Assembly: GCF_021390435.2 (NCBI RefSeq) | Contig: NZ_JAJVCN010000004.1 | Span: 62,001-126,000 of the forward strand | Source of the DNA: Kibdelosporangium philippinense | GTDB taxonomy: Bacteria; Actinomycetota; Actinomycetes; Mycobacteriales; Pseudonocardiaceae | Direction: 5' to 3' | DNA length: 64,000 nt | In this document: positions 17,019 through 25,098 of the stretch, one piece after another | How the letters are laid out: every line of letters begins with the position of its first letter | Position numbering within the stretch: the stretch's first letter is position 1 | The notes under the pieces: model-generated | Seen by the model: the letters and a program-made list of their open reading frames with translations, nothing else | What the model was told of the DNA's origin: nothing | The model's database searches: none | Made by a program: the position numbers and the translations under genes

Positions 17019-17492
17019 GGGACTTGTGGCTGGGTTCTCGTCATTCTCGTCGCTCAGGTCGTATTCGTCGACGTCCAAAGTGGTTCGGGTAGAGCTCAGG
17101 AACTGGAGTATCAGTGGCGACAGGCTCCAGCCCAGTGGGCGTGGTTGCCCCAGCATCGGCAAGGAGCCGTCGGGCGGAGCTTGGACGCCTTCCTCGTGGT
17201 GGAAGTAGCGCACGACCTCCATGACCGGGCTGACGTCGGGGTCGGTGACGAGAGTGACCAGCCTGGGATGAACTGGGCTCAACCGATCGACGAGGTGCTG
17301 GATTTGGTCATCGACGCTCTCGGTGCTCCGACGAACGATCTTCCAAGCGTGACAGCGGGGCACACGATGCTCGGGGTGTCGACTGCCCATCACCATGACC
17401 TCGTCCGGCTGCATGAGAAGCCGGTTGGTGATGTCTTTTGCAGACATGGTGGTGCTCTTGAGCGCGAAGTAGCAGTACTGCAAAGTCCGCAT
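17004..17492 (-). CDS. DUF4279 domain-containing protein
   Basis: A 162-aa protein taking the Met at 17492 (MRTLQYCYFALKSTTMSAKD) as start, since the family domain begins there; frames to 17519 or 17567 are possible. Pattern: YCYFALKS at the N terminus, ITNRLLMQPDEV, a WKIVRRS strand, HLVDRLSPVHPRLVTLV, and the acidic tail DEYDLSDENDENPA. DUF4279 proteins recur next to polymorphic toxins and are predicted immunity proteins. No toxin is adjacent. It is the only minus-strand gene of this small-protein cluster. Confidence 0.7.
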   Translation of the reverse strand: MRTLQYCYFALKSTTMSAKDITNRLLMQPDEVMVMGSRHPEHRVPRCHAWKIVRRSTESVDDQIQHLVDRLSPVHPRLVTLVTDPDVSPVMEVVRYFHHEEGVQAPPDGSLPMLGQPRPLGWSLSPLILQFLSSTRTTLDVDEYDLSDENDENPATSPSVAG

Positions 17493-17575
17493 GCGGCCAT
17501 TCTTGACCGGCACGGTCATCGAGCGCCAACGAGATTCAGGTCTGCCCGTAGGAACCCGGTTGATCATGGGCTGCG

Positions 17576-17715
17576 GTGATCAGTGTGCATGATCCCGATC
17601 GGGAGGCGGCGTTCGGGGAGTTAGTCAGGTTCCGCCGTGTCAGACCGGCTGGGCAGATGCGTTGTTCGAGCTTGCCGATGCGGTGCTGTGCACCGACGGT
17701 CCGGTACGGTCAACT
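17576..17715 (+). mobile_element. Transposase 5' remnant
   Basis: From GTG 17585 the frame reads VHDPDREAAFGELVRFRR, then in another frame from 17647 GWADALFELADAVLCTDGPV. Together these resemble the N terminus of a DDE transposase family common in actinomycetes (FRR...ADALFELADAVLC...GPV). Similarity ends after GPVR, so only ~130 bp, already frameshifted, survive. No terminal repeats could be defined. Confidence 0.5.
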
Positions 17716-18094
17716 CCGAGATCGGAGAAGCCCGTTCCCACGGACAAGCGGTATAAAACTGCCGCAGCGGTACGTCGACCTTCTGTATGTCCGCAATGGC
17801 GGGACACCGGTGCGGCCGCGTTGTCCGACCAATTTTGAGACGTCGTGGGCTCCGGATCACTTTGAAATCAGCGCGATTCTCGGTATCGGCGGGTCGCCGG
17901 GACTTGAGAACAGCGCGTACATGATCGCCGAGTGGGAGTATCCGGACATCGGCTTGGTCATCTGCTCTACGCCATCCGGTGGGCATGACACGGTGATGCT
18001 CGATCGCTCCGGGGCCGTGGTCTACATCGACGAGGACCGGGTGCCCAGGCAGGCCGCGCGTTCCATTGAGGAGTTCGTCGCCATGCTGTACTGA
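17576..18094 (+). CDS. SMI1/KNR4 (SUKH) domain protein with foreign N terminus
   Basis: The open frame is 172 aa, but only from ~60 onward is it SUKH: IKLPQRYVDLLYVRNGG, a middle with NSAYMIAEWEYPDIGLVICS, and GGHDTVMLDRSG with SIEEFVAMLY at the end. The first ~55 residues read through the transposase remnant and lack the usual amphipathic N-terminal helices. So the gene is either 5'-truncated or uses the remnant as a new start. SUKH proteins are the commonest immunity family for polymorphic toxins. Function here is doubtful. Confidence 0.65.
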   Translation: MISVHDPDREAAFGELVRFRRVRPAGQMRCSSLPMRCCAPTVRYGQLRDRRSPFPRTSGIKLPQRYVDLLYVRNGGTPVRPRCPTNFETSWAPDHFEISAILGIGGSPGLENSAYMIAEWEYPDIGLVICSTPSGGHDTVMLDRSGAVVYIDEDRVPRQAARSIEEFVAMLY

Positions 18095-18101
18095 TCCGAC
18101 T

Positions 18102-18503
18102 GTGGCGTACGAGTTGACGTTCTACTGCCAAACTGCGTTGGATGAGCCCGAGGTGACTCTGGCAAAGCTGTTCCGGCAGATGGCGAAGGGCGGGACGCGG
18201 GTTCAGGTTTTCGGGCGGGGATTCGCGGAAGGCACCATGAATGCTGGACTTCACCTCGAATCCGACCCTCCCGCGAAGGCCATCGTGGTTGAAATCAGCA
18301 ACGATCCCGAAATCGCCACGGAGGTCCTGGCCGAGGATCCTACTGGGCGGGTGAAGTACGCCAACACGATCGTCAGGCTCAGCGGGACAGGCATCAACTG
18401 GGTGCTTGTGCGTGCGATATGGCTGGCAATCGAGGCTTTGTGGCCCACGGTTGCCTACGACGAGGTCGATGGATTCGATATCACCGTGAACATGGTGAGC
18501 TAG
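18102..18503 (+). CDS. Unknown small protein, immunity-like
   Basis: A 133-aa protein taking GTG 18102 (VAYELTFYCQTALDEPEV), 7 bases after the SUKH stop. Contains LAKLFRQMAKGGTRVQVFG, KAIVVEISNDPEIATEVL, and WVLVRAIWLAIEALWPTVAY with an acidic tail DEVDGFDITVNMVS. No family recognised; alpha/beta, no signal peptide. Likely the last member of the small-protein cluster and co-transcribed with SUKH. Confidence 0.6.
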   Translation: MAYELTFYCQTALDEPEVTLAKLFRQMAKGGTRVQVFGRGFAEGTMNAGLHLESDPPAKAIVVEISNDPEIATEVLAEDPTGRVKYANTIVRLSGTGINWVLVRAIWLAIEALWPTVAYDEVDGFDITVNMVS

Positions 18504-18527
18504 CGGGTGTCGCGGGCCGCGGCTTCT

Positions 18528-19217
18528 TCAGGCGTCGGCGCCGTACCGCCGAGGTGTGCGGGGAGCCACCACGGATCGGACTGCGGTGTCTCCGGGTAGT
18601 CGTTGGACTTGGTCGAGCAAGGCGCTCATGCGGGCACGCAGGTCCTGGGTGAGGACGTCCTGGTCGTCATCGAGGGTTGGGTAGAAGGGGTCTCCCGCGC
18701 GGATCAGGATCGGGACGTGTCGCTGGGTGAGGTTCTTCGGGCGGCCCTTCGTCCAGAGGCGCTGGCTGCCCCAGACCGTCATGGGGATGACAGGCACGCC
18801 TGCCTCCGCGGCCATTCGTACCGCGCCGCTTTTGATGCCCTTCACTGTGAACGACTGGCTGATGGTCGCCTCGGGGAACACGCCTACTACCTCACCGGCG
18901 CGCAGGGCCGCTACGGCTTGCTGGTACGAGGCTTGGCCTGCGTCTCGGTCGACCGCGATGTGGTGCATGCCACGCATAAGTGGACCGGCGATACGGTTGG
19001 CGAAGATCTCGTGCTTGGCCATGAACCGGGTTTTGCGCTTCGCCGGTAAGCCTGCCAGGCCGCAGAAAATGAAGTCGAGGTAGCTGACGTGCGTGCACGC
19101 GAGCACCGCGCCACCTCGGGCCGGGATGTGTTCGCTGCCCTGCATGTCCAGCCGCAGATCAAGCACGCGGAACATGGTCTTGGCGGCCAGGATGACGGGC
19201 GGGTACACGAGCTCCAC
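18528..19217 (-). CDS. 1-acyl-sn-glycerol-3-phosphate acyltransferase (PlsC-like)
   Basis: 229 aa. The acyltransferase block I is CTHVSYLDFIF (His-x4-Asp catalytic pair), block III is FPEATISQSF (FPEG variant) and block IV VPVIPMTVWG. Transfers an acyl chain to a lysophosphatidate-like acceptor at the inner membrane face. The hydrophobic start (PPVILAAKTMF) may associate with the membrane. The upstream start at 19217 fits the family length. Converges on the immunity-like cluster. Confidence 0.9.
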   Translation of the reverse strand: MELVYPPVILAAKTMFRVLDLRLDMQGSEHIPARGGAVLACTHVSYLDFIFCGLAGLPAKRKTRFMAKHEIFANRIAGPLMRGMHHIAVDRDAGQASYQQAVAALRAGEVVGVFPEATISQSFTVKGIKSGAVRMAAEAGVPVIPMTVWGSQRLWTKGRPKNLTQRHVPILIRAGDPFYPTLDDDQDVLTQDLRARMSALLDQVQRLPGDTAVRSVVAPRTPRRYGADA

Positions 19218-19336
19218 GGGCCCTCATTTCGTCGAGTGTTGTCCGTTTCGCACGGATACTCATTCCCATACTCCCAGTCCGAACACCCCAGGGTGCTGTG
19301 GCGCTCAGCACGTTCACCGGCCCCTAGGGTGACGGC

Positions 19337-19562
19337 ATGAGCGCATCCGGGGTGGGGCCGTTCGACAACGACCACGCGATGGACTTGGTCGACGATTCGG
19401 GTCTTGTTCGCGCTTTCCCGCGTGACGGCTGAAGATTCCGAGGCTTATCTGCTGTGGCACGACGCCGGCGCCGGTGATCGATGGCTAGCCGAGGTACAGC
19501 ACCTGCTGGATGAAACGATCGAGATCTTACAAGGTACGCCGCCAGGCCAACCCCTAACCTGA
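19337..19562 (+). pseudogene. Broken DUF4259 gene
   Basis: ATG 19337 gives MSASGVGPFDNDHAMDLVDD, the typical DUF4259 start, but stops within ~32 codons. The family's C-terminal part follows in another frame: SRVTAEDSEAYLLWHDAGAG, DRWLAEVQHLLDETIEIL, stop 19560-19562. The central ~60 residues are missing. So an internal deletion plus frameshift inactivated it. Confidence 0.65.
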
Positions 19563-19580
19563 CGGCTTCTTCAAACGGGG

Positions 19581-19889
19581 TCAGTCGCGGACGGCGGCTA
19601 CTTCCGAGGCACTGCGCGCGGTGCACGTTTGGACCCACAGTTCGTAGCCGCCCAGCGCACGTGAGCAGTTCCACTTGGTCCAGCGGCCTGCTTGCGCGCC
19701 ACTGCTACCGGCCCAGTCACAGCTTCGCTTGGTGCTGAAGCCTTCTTCCTGTTTCTTGGCCGGTGTGCAGCCCTGGACCGTGGCTTCAGCCGCGCATGCT
19801 TCGGCCGCGGACACCGTTTGCATGGTCACCAATGATCCGGCGGCGACGGCTGTCAGGACCGCGCCGCGGATCAGAACTCGAATACCCAT
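19581..19889 (-). CDS. Small secreted Cys/Trp protein
   Basis: 102 aa with a signal peptide (MGIRVLIRGAVLTAVAAGSL ending TVSAAEA). The mature ~70 residues have several Cys (GC, SCDW, NC, TC) and WTKWNC, matching WSKYNC in the frameshifted protein at 570-895. Probably disulphide-bonded and extracellular. Function unknown. Confidence 0.7.
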   Translation of the reverse strand: MGIRVLIRGAVLTAVAAGSLVTMQTVSAAEACAAEATVQGCTPAKKQEEGFSTKRSCDWAGSSGAQAGRWTKWNCSRALGGYELWVQTCTARSASEVAAVRD

Positions 19890-19919
19890 GCCCGCGAGTC
19901 TCGCATGATCTTGAACGAA

Positions 19920-19945
19920 CCTGTTGCGGGATAACTCACAACAGG
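19920..19945 (-). terminator. Terminator of the glnX-FHA operon
   Basis: CCTGTTG (19920-19926) and CAACAGG (19939-19945) form a 7-bp stem with a 12-base loop, 20 bases past the FHA stop. A modest but well-placed hairpin in the short gap before the secreted-protein gene. Confidence 0.5.
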
Positions 19946-19964
19946 CATACCTGCAGAATTCTTC

Positions 19965-20597
19965 TCAGTCCGCGTGCAGGGTGATCGTCGTCCATGCTCC
20001 GATGTGGACACGGTCCCCGTCGGTCAATGTCCTTGGCGTGTTGGGTTTCAGCATGTCCCTGCGGTAGTTCAGGGTTGTTCCGTTGGCTGAGTTGATGTCC
20101 ACGATCGCCCAGCCGCCATCCGCTTCCGCCACAAGCAATGCGTGCAGCCTTGACACGCCTGGGTCTTCCGGTGGACCGGTCAGGTCGATGTCCGGCTGGA
20201 TTCCGCGCGTCGCGCTCCGGCGGCCAATGCTCACTTGCTCGCCACGCAGTTCGAAATGCCGGTCTGGGCAGTACGGCGGGAACATGATCGAGTCCGCGTC
20301 CGGGCCGCCGTCGGCTTTCACGCTCTCGTAGTACTTCCGGTCGGCCGACACCACCACCGACCAGGTACGAACGCCACCGTTGGCCACCGGCTCGGGCGCG
20401 GGAGATTGAGGCGTGGCAAGGGAATCCGCGCCACAGTCCTCGCAGAAGCGGTCGTCCAACGGAGCCCCGCAGGACGGGCACTCCCGAGTCTGCGCAGGCT
20501 CAGGTGGCGCCACCGCGGGAGCTGGTGAAGCCTCGGCCAGGCCGCAGATCTCACAGAAGCCGTCTTCGCCCCACGAATGTTCACACGTCGTGGACAT
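19965..20597 (-). CDS. Zinc-ribbon plus FHA-domain protein
   Basis: 210 aa. The N terminus has CEHSWGEDGFCEICG, a partial zinc ribbon shared with PknG and the PP2C of this operon, then CPSCGAPLDDRFCEDCG, a second ribbon. The C-terminal FHA domain (~115-205) has SIGRRS, SRLHALLVAE and NSANGTTLN: the canonical GR, SxxH and NGT residues that read phosphothreonine. It is the last gene of the seven-gene operon; its ATG overlaps the VWA stop (TGATG). By analogy with GarA it may be the PknG-controlled output, but no N-terminal ETT site is seen. Confidence 0.88.
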   Translation of the reverse strand: MSTTCEHSWGEDGFCEICGLAEASPAPAVAPPEPAQTRECPSCGAPLDDRFCEDCGADSLATPQSPAPEPVANGGVRTWSVVVSADRKYYESVKADGGPDADSIMFPPYCPDRHFELRGEQVSIGRRSATRGIQPDIDLTGPPEDPGVSRLHALLVAEADGGWAIVDINSANGTTLNYRRDMLKPNTPRTLTDGDRVHIGAWTTITLHAD

Positions 20598-21892
20598 CAG
20601 TCCTCCCCGGACTTTCTGCCGACGCGCTTGGTCACCTGCGATCTGCTTTCCAGTGTCATCGCGTCGACCGCGGCCACCTCGCGCTTGAGCCGAATCGTGC
20701 CGTGCACGGGATCCACCACGTCCACTACCTTTGCCAGCAGCTTCGCGGTGTCCTCGTGGCCCGACTCGTGCGCCAGTTTCACCGCGCGGCCGAGCTTCGC
20801 TGTCGCCGTCTCGATCTGGCCAGCTCGTTGCGCTTCAAGGCCTTCCTCGATCACCGACGCCAGCTCTGCCTGTCCGGTGTAGTGAGCGACCTCCGGGTTG
20901 ATCTTCGTTGACAGCGCCGTGTCATCCGTCCACACCGCGAGGACCTGGCCCTTGCCGAGCACGTCACCGGCAGCGGAGACCAAGCTGACTCGGCCTGCCA
21001 GCATCTTGTCGCCGATGTTCGCCGGGTTCACCTGGATGCACACGTGATAGTCACGGCTTTCCGAGCCCCACGCGCCCGTCGGGTAGTCGCCGCTGCGAGG
21101 CGCCGTTTCGACCCGGCGGCCGGTCAGGTCGGTCAGGGTCGGCTCGACTTGCTTGACGAACTTCACCGTGGCGCCTTGTGGCGTCCACAACCGGAGTGAC
21201 ACGTCCGCGATCTCCTTGCCCATCGCGTTCGACGTCATCGCCTGGAAGTCCGCTTCGAGATCGGACGGCTCCGCCACGATGTCCACCGTGCCGAGCAGGG
21301 CCGTCGAGATCTTCCTGAGTTCCTTGACTTCCCAGTCCGTTCCGACGCCACGGCAGTCGCACACGAAGTTGCCAGTGACCGTTTCCAGGATTCGTTCCAG
21401 TTTCGCCGGACGCTCGTGCACGTTCTGGCCGTCGGTGAGCAGGATCGCGTGCCGCAACGGGTTCTGCTGGGTCGCGAACAGTTCACGGGCCAGCAGCAGC
21501 CATTCGCCCATCGCGGTTCCGCCGTCCGCGCGCAGGGCGTTCACCGCGCGCTTCGCTTCGTTGCGCGACACCGTTGTCGCCGGGCGCATGCCGAGCCGTG
21601 GCGGGTACACCAAGTCGGCCCGTTCGGAGCCGGACACCACCGCGAAGTTCACGCCGTCGCGCAACGCGTCGATTGCCGCGTTGGTCGCGACTTTCGCCGC
21701 GGCCAGCTTGGTCGGCGGATGCTGCATCGAACCCGAGGTGTCGATGATGATCACTTCGGCGGCCTCAGCGTCCGGAGGCGCTGTTACTGCCGAGGGACTG
21801 CCCGAAGCCGTGACCGTCACGATCGCGTTGACCTCAGCCGCTCCCTGCGGCAGATACTCGTTTTGATATACCTCGATCTGAAAATCCGTCAC
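20597..21892 (-). CDS. von Willebrand A domain protein
   Basis: A 431-aa protein from GTG 21892, which overlaps the PP2C stop in GTGA; a longer frame to 21910 is unlikely. VWA domain at ~45-220 has the MIDAS as DTSGSMQ, with later GGTAMGEWL and LTDGQN. The second half has beta-rich ALWTPQG-type segments and a helical C-terminal region (EEGLEAQRAGQIETATAKLG). No signal peptide. Such VWA proteins with PP2C, FHA and kinase form signalling modules in actinobacteria. Fifth from the kinase side is not known to be essential. Confidence 0.85.
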   Translation of the reverse strand: MTDFQIEVYQNEYLPQGAAEVNAIVTVTASGSPSAVTAPPDAEAAEVIIIDTSGSMQHPPTKLAAAKVATNAAIDALRDGVNFAVVSGSERADLVYPPRLGMRPATTVSRNEAKRAVNALRADGGTAMGEWLLLARELFATQQNPLRHAILLTDGQNVHERPAKLERILETVTGNFVCDCRGVGTDWEVKELRKISTALLGTVDIVAEPSDLEADFQAMTSNAMGKEIADVSLRLWTPQGATVKFVKQVEPTLTDLTGRRVETAPRSGDYPTGAWGSESRDYHVCIQVNPANIGDKMLAGRVSLVSAAGDVLGKGQVLAVWTDDTALSTKINPEVAHYTGQAELASVIEEGLEAQRAGQIETATAKLGRAVKLAHESGHEDTAKLLAKVVDVVDPVHGTIRLKREVAAVDAMTLESRSQVTKRVGRKSGED

Positions 21893-22869
21893 GGCAATCT
21901 CCCCTCCCAAGGAACAACCACAACGGTGATGTTGTCGTGCCCGCCAAGCTCATTGGCGATACTGGTCAACTCGGCCGCGACTTTCAATGGTTCCGCGTCA
22001 GAAACCTTGGCCGCCAACGACTCCGCGTCCGGCAAGTAGTTCCACAGGCCGTCACTGCACACGATCAGCCTGCCCGGCGCCTCCGGCGTGAGCACCGTGA
22101 CGTGCGGCGGCGCGGCCTCGGCATCGGCGCCGACCCAGCGGGCCAGCGCGTGCGCGTTCAGGCTCGCCGACGCTTCTGCTTCATCCATCCCGGCCGCGAC
22201 CAGTTGCGCGACCAACGTGTCATCCGTGGTCAGCCTGCGGGAGGGCACATCGGGGGAGGAGGACACCCAATATGCCCTGCTGTCACCGATCCAGCCCACC
22301 GTGATCTCGGTCGGTGTCACGATCGCCGACACGAACGTGCACGAAGGCGCTGTCTCTGGGGAGTTCGGCCGGGCCAGTTCGCCGACTGCCGAATACGCCG
22401 CCGCGCCACCGTCTTCCGTCGCCGAACGCGGGGAAGCGCCGGACAACAGTGAGTCCACAATGGACTCCAGGGCCGCGTCGACCGCGGTCTGGGACGCCGA
22501 ATCCGCCCGTTCGGTCGAACCGACACCGTCACACAGCACCGCGACCACCGTTTGCGGCGAACCCAAGGGACCGACCACGCCGAAGGCTATGGAGTCCTCG
22601 TTACGCGCACGAGCCCTGCCGCGGTCGCTGACCCCGGCCACCAGTTCGAGGTCGTACTCCATTCGGTCTCTGCCGGTTGGCTGCGCACGGCCGCACGTCT
22701 CGCAGAACCCGTCGGCCGCCACTTCGCAACCGCAGCCGACGCACCCGGCATCGCCGACGCGGCCGATCGGCCCGCCGGCTGGGGTCCTGCGCAACTGAAG
22801 GCTGCCGCCGCAGTTCTCGCAGTAGCGGTCGGTGGCCTCGGCGGGCTCTCCGCAGTCAGGGCAAGTCAC
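21889..22869 (-). CDS. PP2C-type Ser/Thr phosphatase with zinc ribbons
   Basis: 326 aa. The N terminus has two zinc ribbons (CPDCGEPAEATDRYCENCGG; CVGCGCEVAADGFCETCG) then a PP2C domain: RARNEDSIAFG, VAVLCDGVGSTERAD (metal Asp), GWIGDSRAYW, SDGLWNYLP and GGHDNITVVVV, all standard metal-binding motifs. Expected to dephosphorylate the kinase of the same operon or its targets. It ends in a GTGA overlap with the VWA gene. Confidence 0.92.
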   Translation of the reverse strand: MTCPDCGEPAEATDRYCENCGGSLQLRRTPAGGPIGRVGDAGCVGCGCEVAADGFCETCGRAQPTGRDRMEYDLELVAGVSDRGRARARNEDSIAFGVVGPLGSPQTVVAVLCDGVGSTERADSASQTAVDAALESIVDSLLSGASPRSATEDGGAAAYSAVGELARPNSPETAPSCTFVSAIVTPTEITVGWIGDSRAYWVSSSPDVPSRRLTTDDTLVAQLVAAGMDEAEASASLNAHALARWVGADAEAAPPHVTVLTPEAPGRLIVCSDGLWNYLPDAESLAAKVSDAEPLKVAAELTSIANELGGHDNITVVVVPWEGRLP

Positions 22870-22884
22870 GTGCTGTTCTCCCGC

Positions 22885-25098
22885 TCAGATCCAGGTCTTC
22901 GGCCGGATCCGGTTGGCGTGGTCGACCAGTTCGATGCGTTCCCGGCGGGTTGCGGCTTGCCGGGCCAAGGTCCGATACCACTTCTCCAGGCCGCGCCGGA
23001 GATCCTCGTCGACCAGCCGGCATCCCAACACCGTTCCAGATGCTCCCTTCGGCCAGCCACTGACCCATGCGTAAGCCGATTCCAGCAGGTCACGGGATGC
23101 GTGGGCGCGCCGGGCGTCGTCGAGCTCCAACCCGGCGAGCTGAGCGCCCGCGACCACGAGATCGTGCTCGGTCAGCCCGTCGGCGCGGGAGATCCCGGTT
23201 CGCGCCTTGATCGCCGCCAGTTGCGCGGCCAGGTAGTGACTCGATGTGTCCGGCACGGAATTCAAGACGTCCACAGCCTCATGTCGTTGCCCCTTGGCCA
23301 GCAACGCCCGCGCGAGGCCGAACGCGGCGCTGATGTAGGAGCGGTCGGTGCGCCACACGATCCGGTAGTACCGGTCAGCATCGGGCATGTCCCCTGACGC
23401 CTCGGCACACGCCGCGATCGCCAGTTTAGGCGCTGCCTCACCAGGAAGGATGTCGTACACGGTCTCGAACGACATCCGCGCCTGCGCGGCGTTGCGCGCG
23501 GCCAACGCGGCAAGGCCGCGGTGCCACGGCAAGCGCCAGTCGCTCGGCTCGCATTTGGCGGAATTCAACGTCTTCTTGGCCGCCGTGTCGTCACCGATCT
23601 CGATGTACGCCCGCGCCAGCCGCAGTTTCACCTCCACGCTCTGCATCGGCGCGGTCTTCAGCTCGTTGATCAGCTCCTCGGTGCTGTCGGTGGCGATTCC
23701 GGCAAGGAACGCGGCGCCGGGGTCCGACGCGTCGATCCGCGGGATCGGCAGCGCCATCGCGATTTCGGACACGTCAGGCGTCTTGTTCACGCCGAAACTG
23801 CGGCGTTCGGCCGTGAACTCGACCGAGATCCCTGGCCGGGGCTGGCCGTCCTCGGTCGCGGCCACCTCACGGAACACGCCCTCCAGCTGGTCGCGCATCT
23901 CCTCAGCAGACCCGAAACGCTGTGCCGGATCGTTGTGCGTGGCACGCAGAAGCAGCCGGTAGTACGACTCGAATTCCGCCAGCAGAGGCTGTTCCGCCGT
24001 GCCAGGCAGCGAAGTCTTGTACGTGGCATGGAAATCGAACGGGAAGGTCATCACGGCCAGCGCGCGCCCGACCGTGTACACGTCGGTCAGCGGGGACGGG
24101 AGTTCCTTGCCCACCTCGGGTGCCTGATATCCGACCGTGCCGTAGATCGGGCTGTCCTCGTCATCGACGTGCCGCACCGCGCCGAGGTCGATCAGCTTGA
24201 GCTGCTCTTCGACCTGGATCACGTTGTCCGGCTTGAAATCGCAGTACACCAGGCCGATCCCGTGCAGATAGCCCAACGCGGGCAGGATCTCGAGCATGTA
24301 CGCGATCGCCTGGGTCAGCGGCAGGCACGCGGTCTGGTCACCGGCCGTACGCAGCTGCTTGATCATGTCCTTGATGGACTCGCCGCCGACGTACTCCATC
24401 ACGATGTAGCCGGTGGTGCTCTCGCCGTGCTGGTGCTCGACGAAGTTGAAGATCCGCACGATGTTCGGGTGCTCGACCTGCGCGAGGAACCGGCGTTCGG
24501 CCATCGCCGCGGCCATCGCGTCGGCGTCACCGGTGTCCAGCAGACCTTTCAGCACAACCCAGCGGTCGGCGACGGCATGGTCGAGCGCGAGGTAGATCCA
24601 GCCGAGGCCACCGTGCGCGATGCAGCCGAGTACCTCGTACTGCCCGGCGACCACGTCACCGGCCGTGAGCTTGGGCGTGAAGTCGAAGTGGTGCCCGCAT
24701 TTCGCGCAGAACCCGCTGACCCGGCCTGCCTTGCCTTCCCTGCCACGGCCGACCTTGGCGCCACACTTGCTGCAGAACCGTTTGTTCTCAGGGACTTCCG
24801 GGTTCTCCAGTACCGCTTCCCGTGGATCCCGTTTCGGCACAATGGGAACTTCGACGATGCCGCGGCCCAACAGACCCCGCCGGGTCGAACGGGTCGAGCC
24901 GCGACGCGAGCGGGACGTCGGGCCGCTGCCGCTGGAAGTGGGCGCGCTCCACCCGGTCGGCCTGCTGCCTGACGAGGTCCGTACCGAGGAGGAAGCCGTC
25001 GCGGCTGTCCCGGGAGACGGCGCTTCCAGGCCGCAGGTGTCGCAGAATCCGTCCTCGTCTATCGACCCGTCGCAGCCCGAGCGCGGACAATTGGTCAT
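22885..25098 (-). CDS. pknG: PknG-type Ser/Thr protein kinase
   Basis: A 737-aa protein starting at ATG 25098 (MTNCPRSGCDG), overlapping the upstream stop (ATGA). Domains: zinc ribbon (C4, C9, C19, C22), Ser/Thr/Arg linker, rubredoxin-like CxxC pair (C109/C112, C131/C134), kinase from ~151 with AHGGLGWIYLALD, Lys184 in VVLKGLL, YCDFKPDN replacing HRDLKxxN and LIDLGAV, then a TPR region to the end. The layout and the GLGWIYLALD loop match mycobacterial PknG (750 aa), which controls glutamate metabolism through GarA. The upstream zinc ribbon is additional relative to the usual PknG. Confidence 0.95.
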   Translation of the reverse strand: MTNCPRSGCDGSIDEDGFCDTCGLEAPSPGTAATASSSVRTSSGSRPTGWSAPTSSGSGPTSRSRRGSTRSTRRGLLGRGIVEVPIVPKRDPREAVLENPEVPENKRFCSKCGAKVGRGREGKAGRVSGFCAKCGHHFDFTPKLTAGDVVAGQYEVLGCIAHGGLGWIYLALDHAVADRWVVLKGLLDTGDADAMAAAMAERRFLAQVEHPNIVRIFNFVEHQHGESTTGYIVMEYVGGESIKDMIKQLRTAGDQTACLPLTQAIAYMLEILPALGYLHGIGLVYCDFKPDNVIQVEEQLKLIDLGAVRHVDDEDSPIYGTVGYQAPEVGKELPSPLTDVYTVGRALAVMTFPFDFHATYKTSLPGTAEQPLLAEFESYYRLLLRATHNDPAQRFGSAEEMRDQLEGVFREVAATEDGQPRPGISVEFTAERRSFGVNKTPDVSEIAMALPIPRIDASDPGAAFLAGIATDSTEELINELKTAPMQSVEVKLRLARAYIEIGDDTAAKKTLNSAKCEPSDWRLPWHRGLAALAARNAAQARMSFETVYDILPGEAAPKLAIAACAEASGDMPDADRYYRIVWRTDRSYISAAFGLARALLAKGQRHEAVDVLNSVPDTSSHYLAAQLAAIKARTGISRADGLTEHDLVVAGAQLAGLELDDARRAHASRDLLESAYAWVSGWPKGASGTVLGCRLVDEDLRRGLEKWYRTLARQAATRRERIELVDHANRIRPKTWI

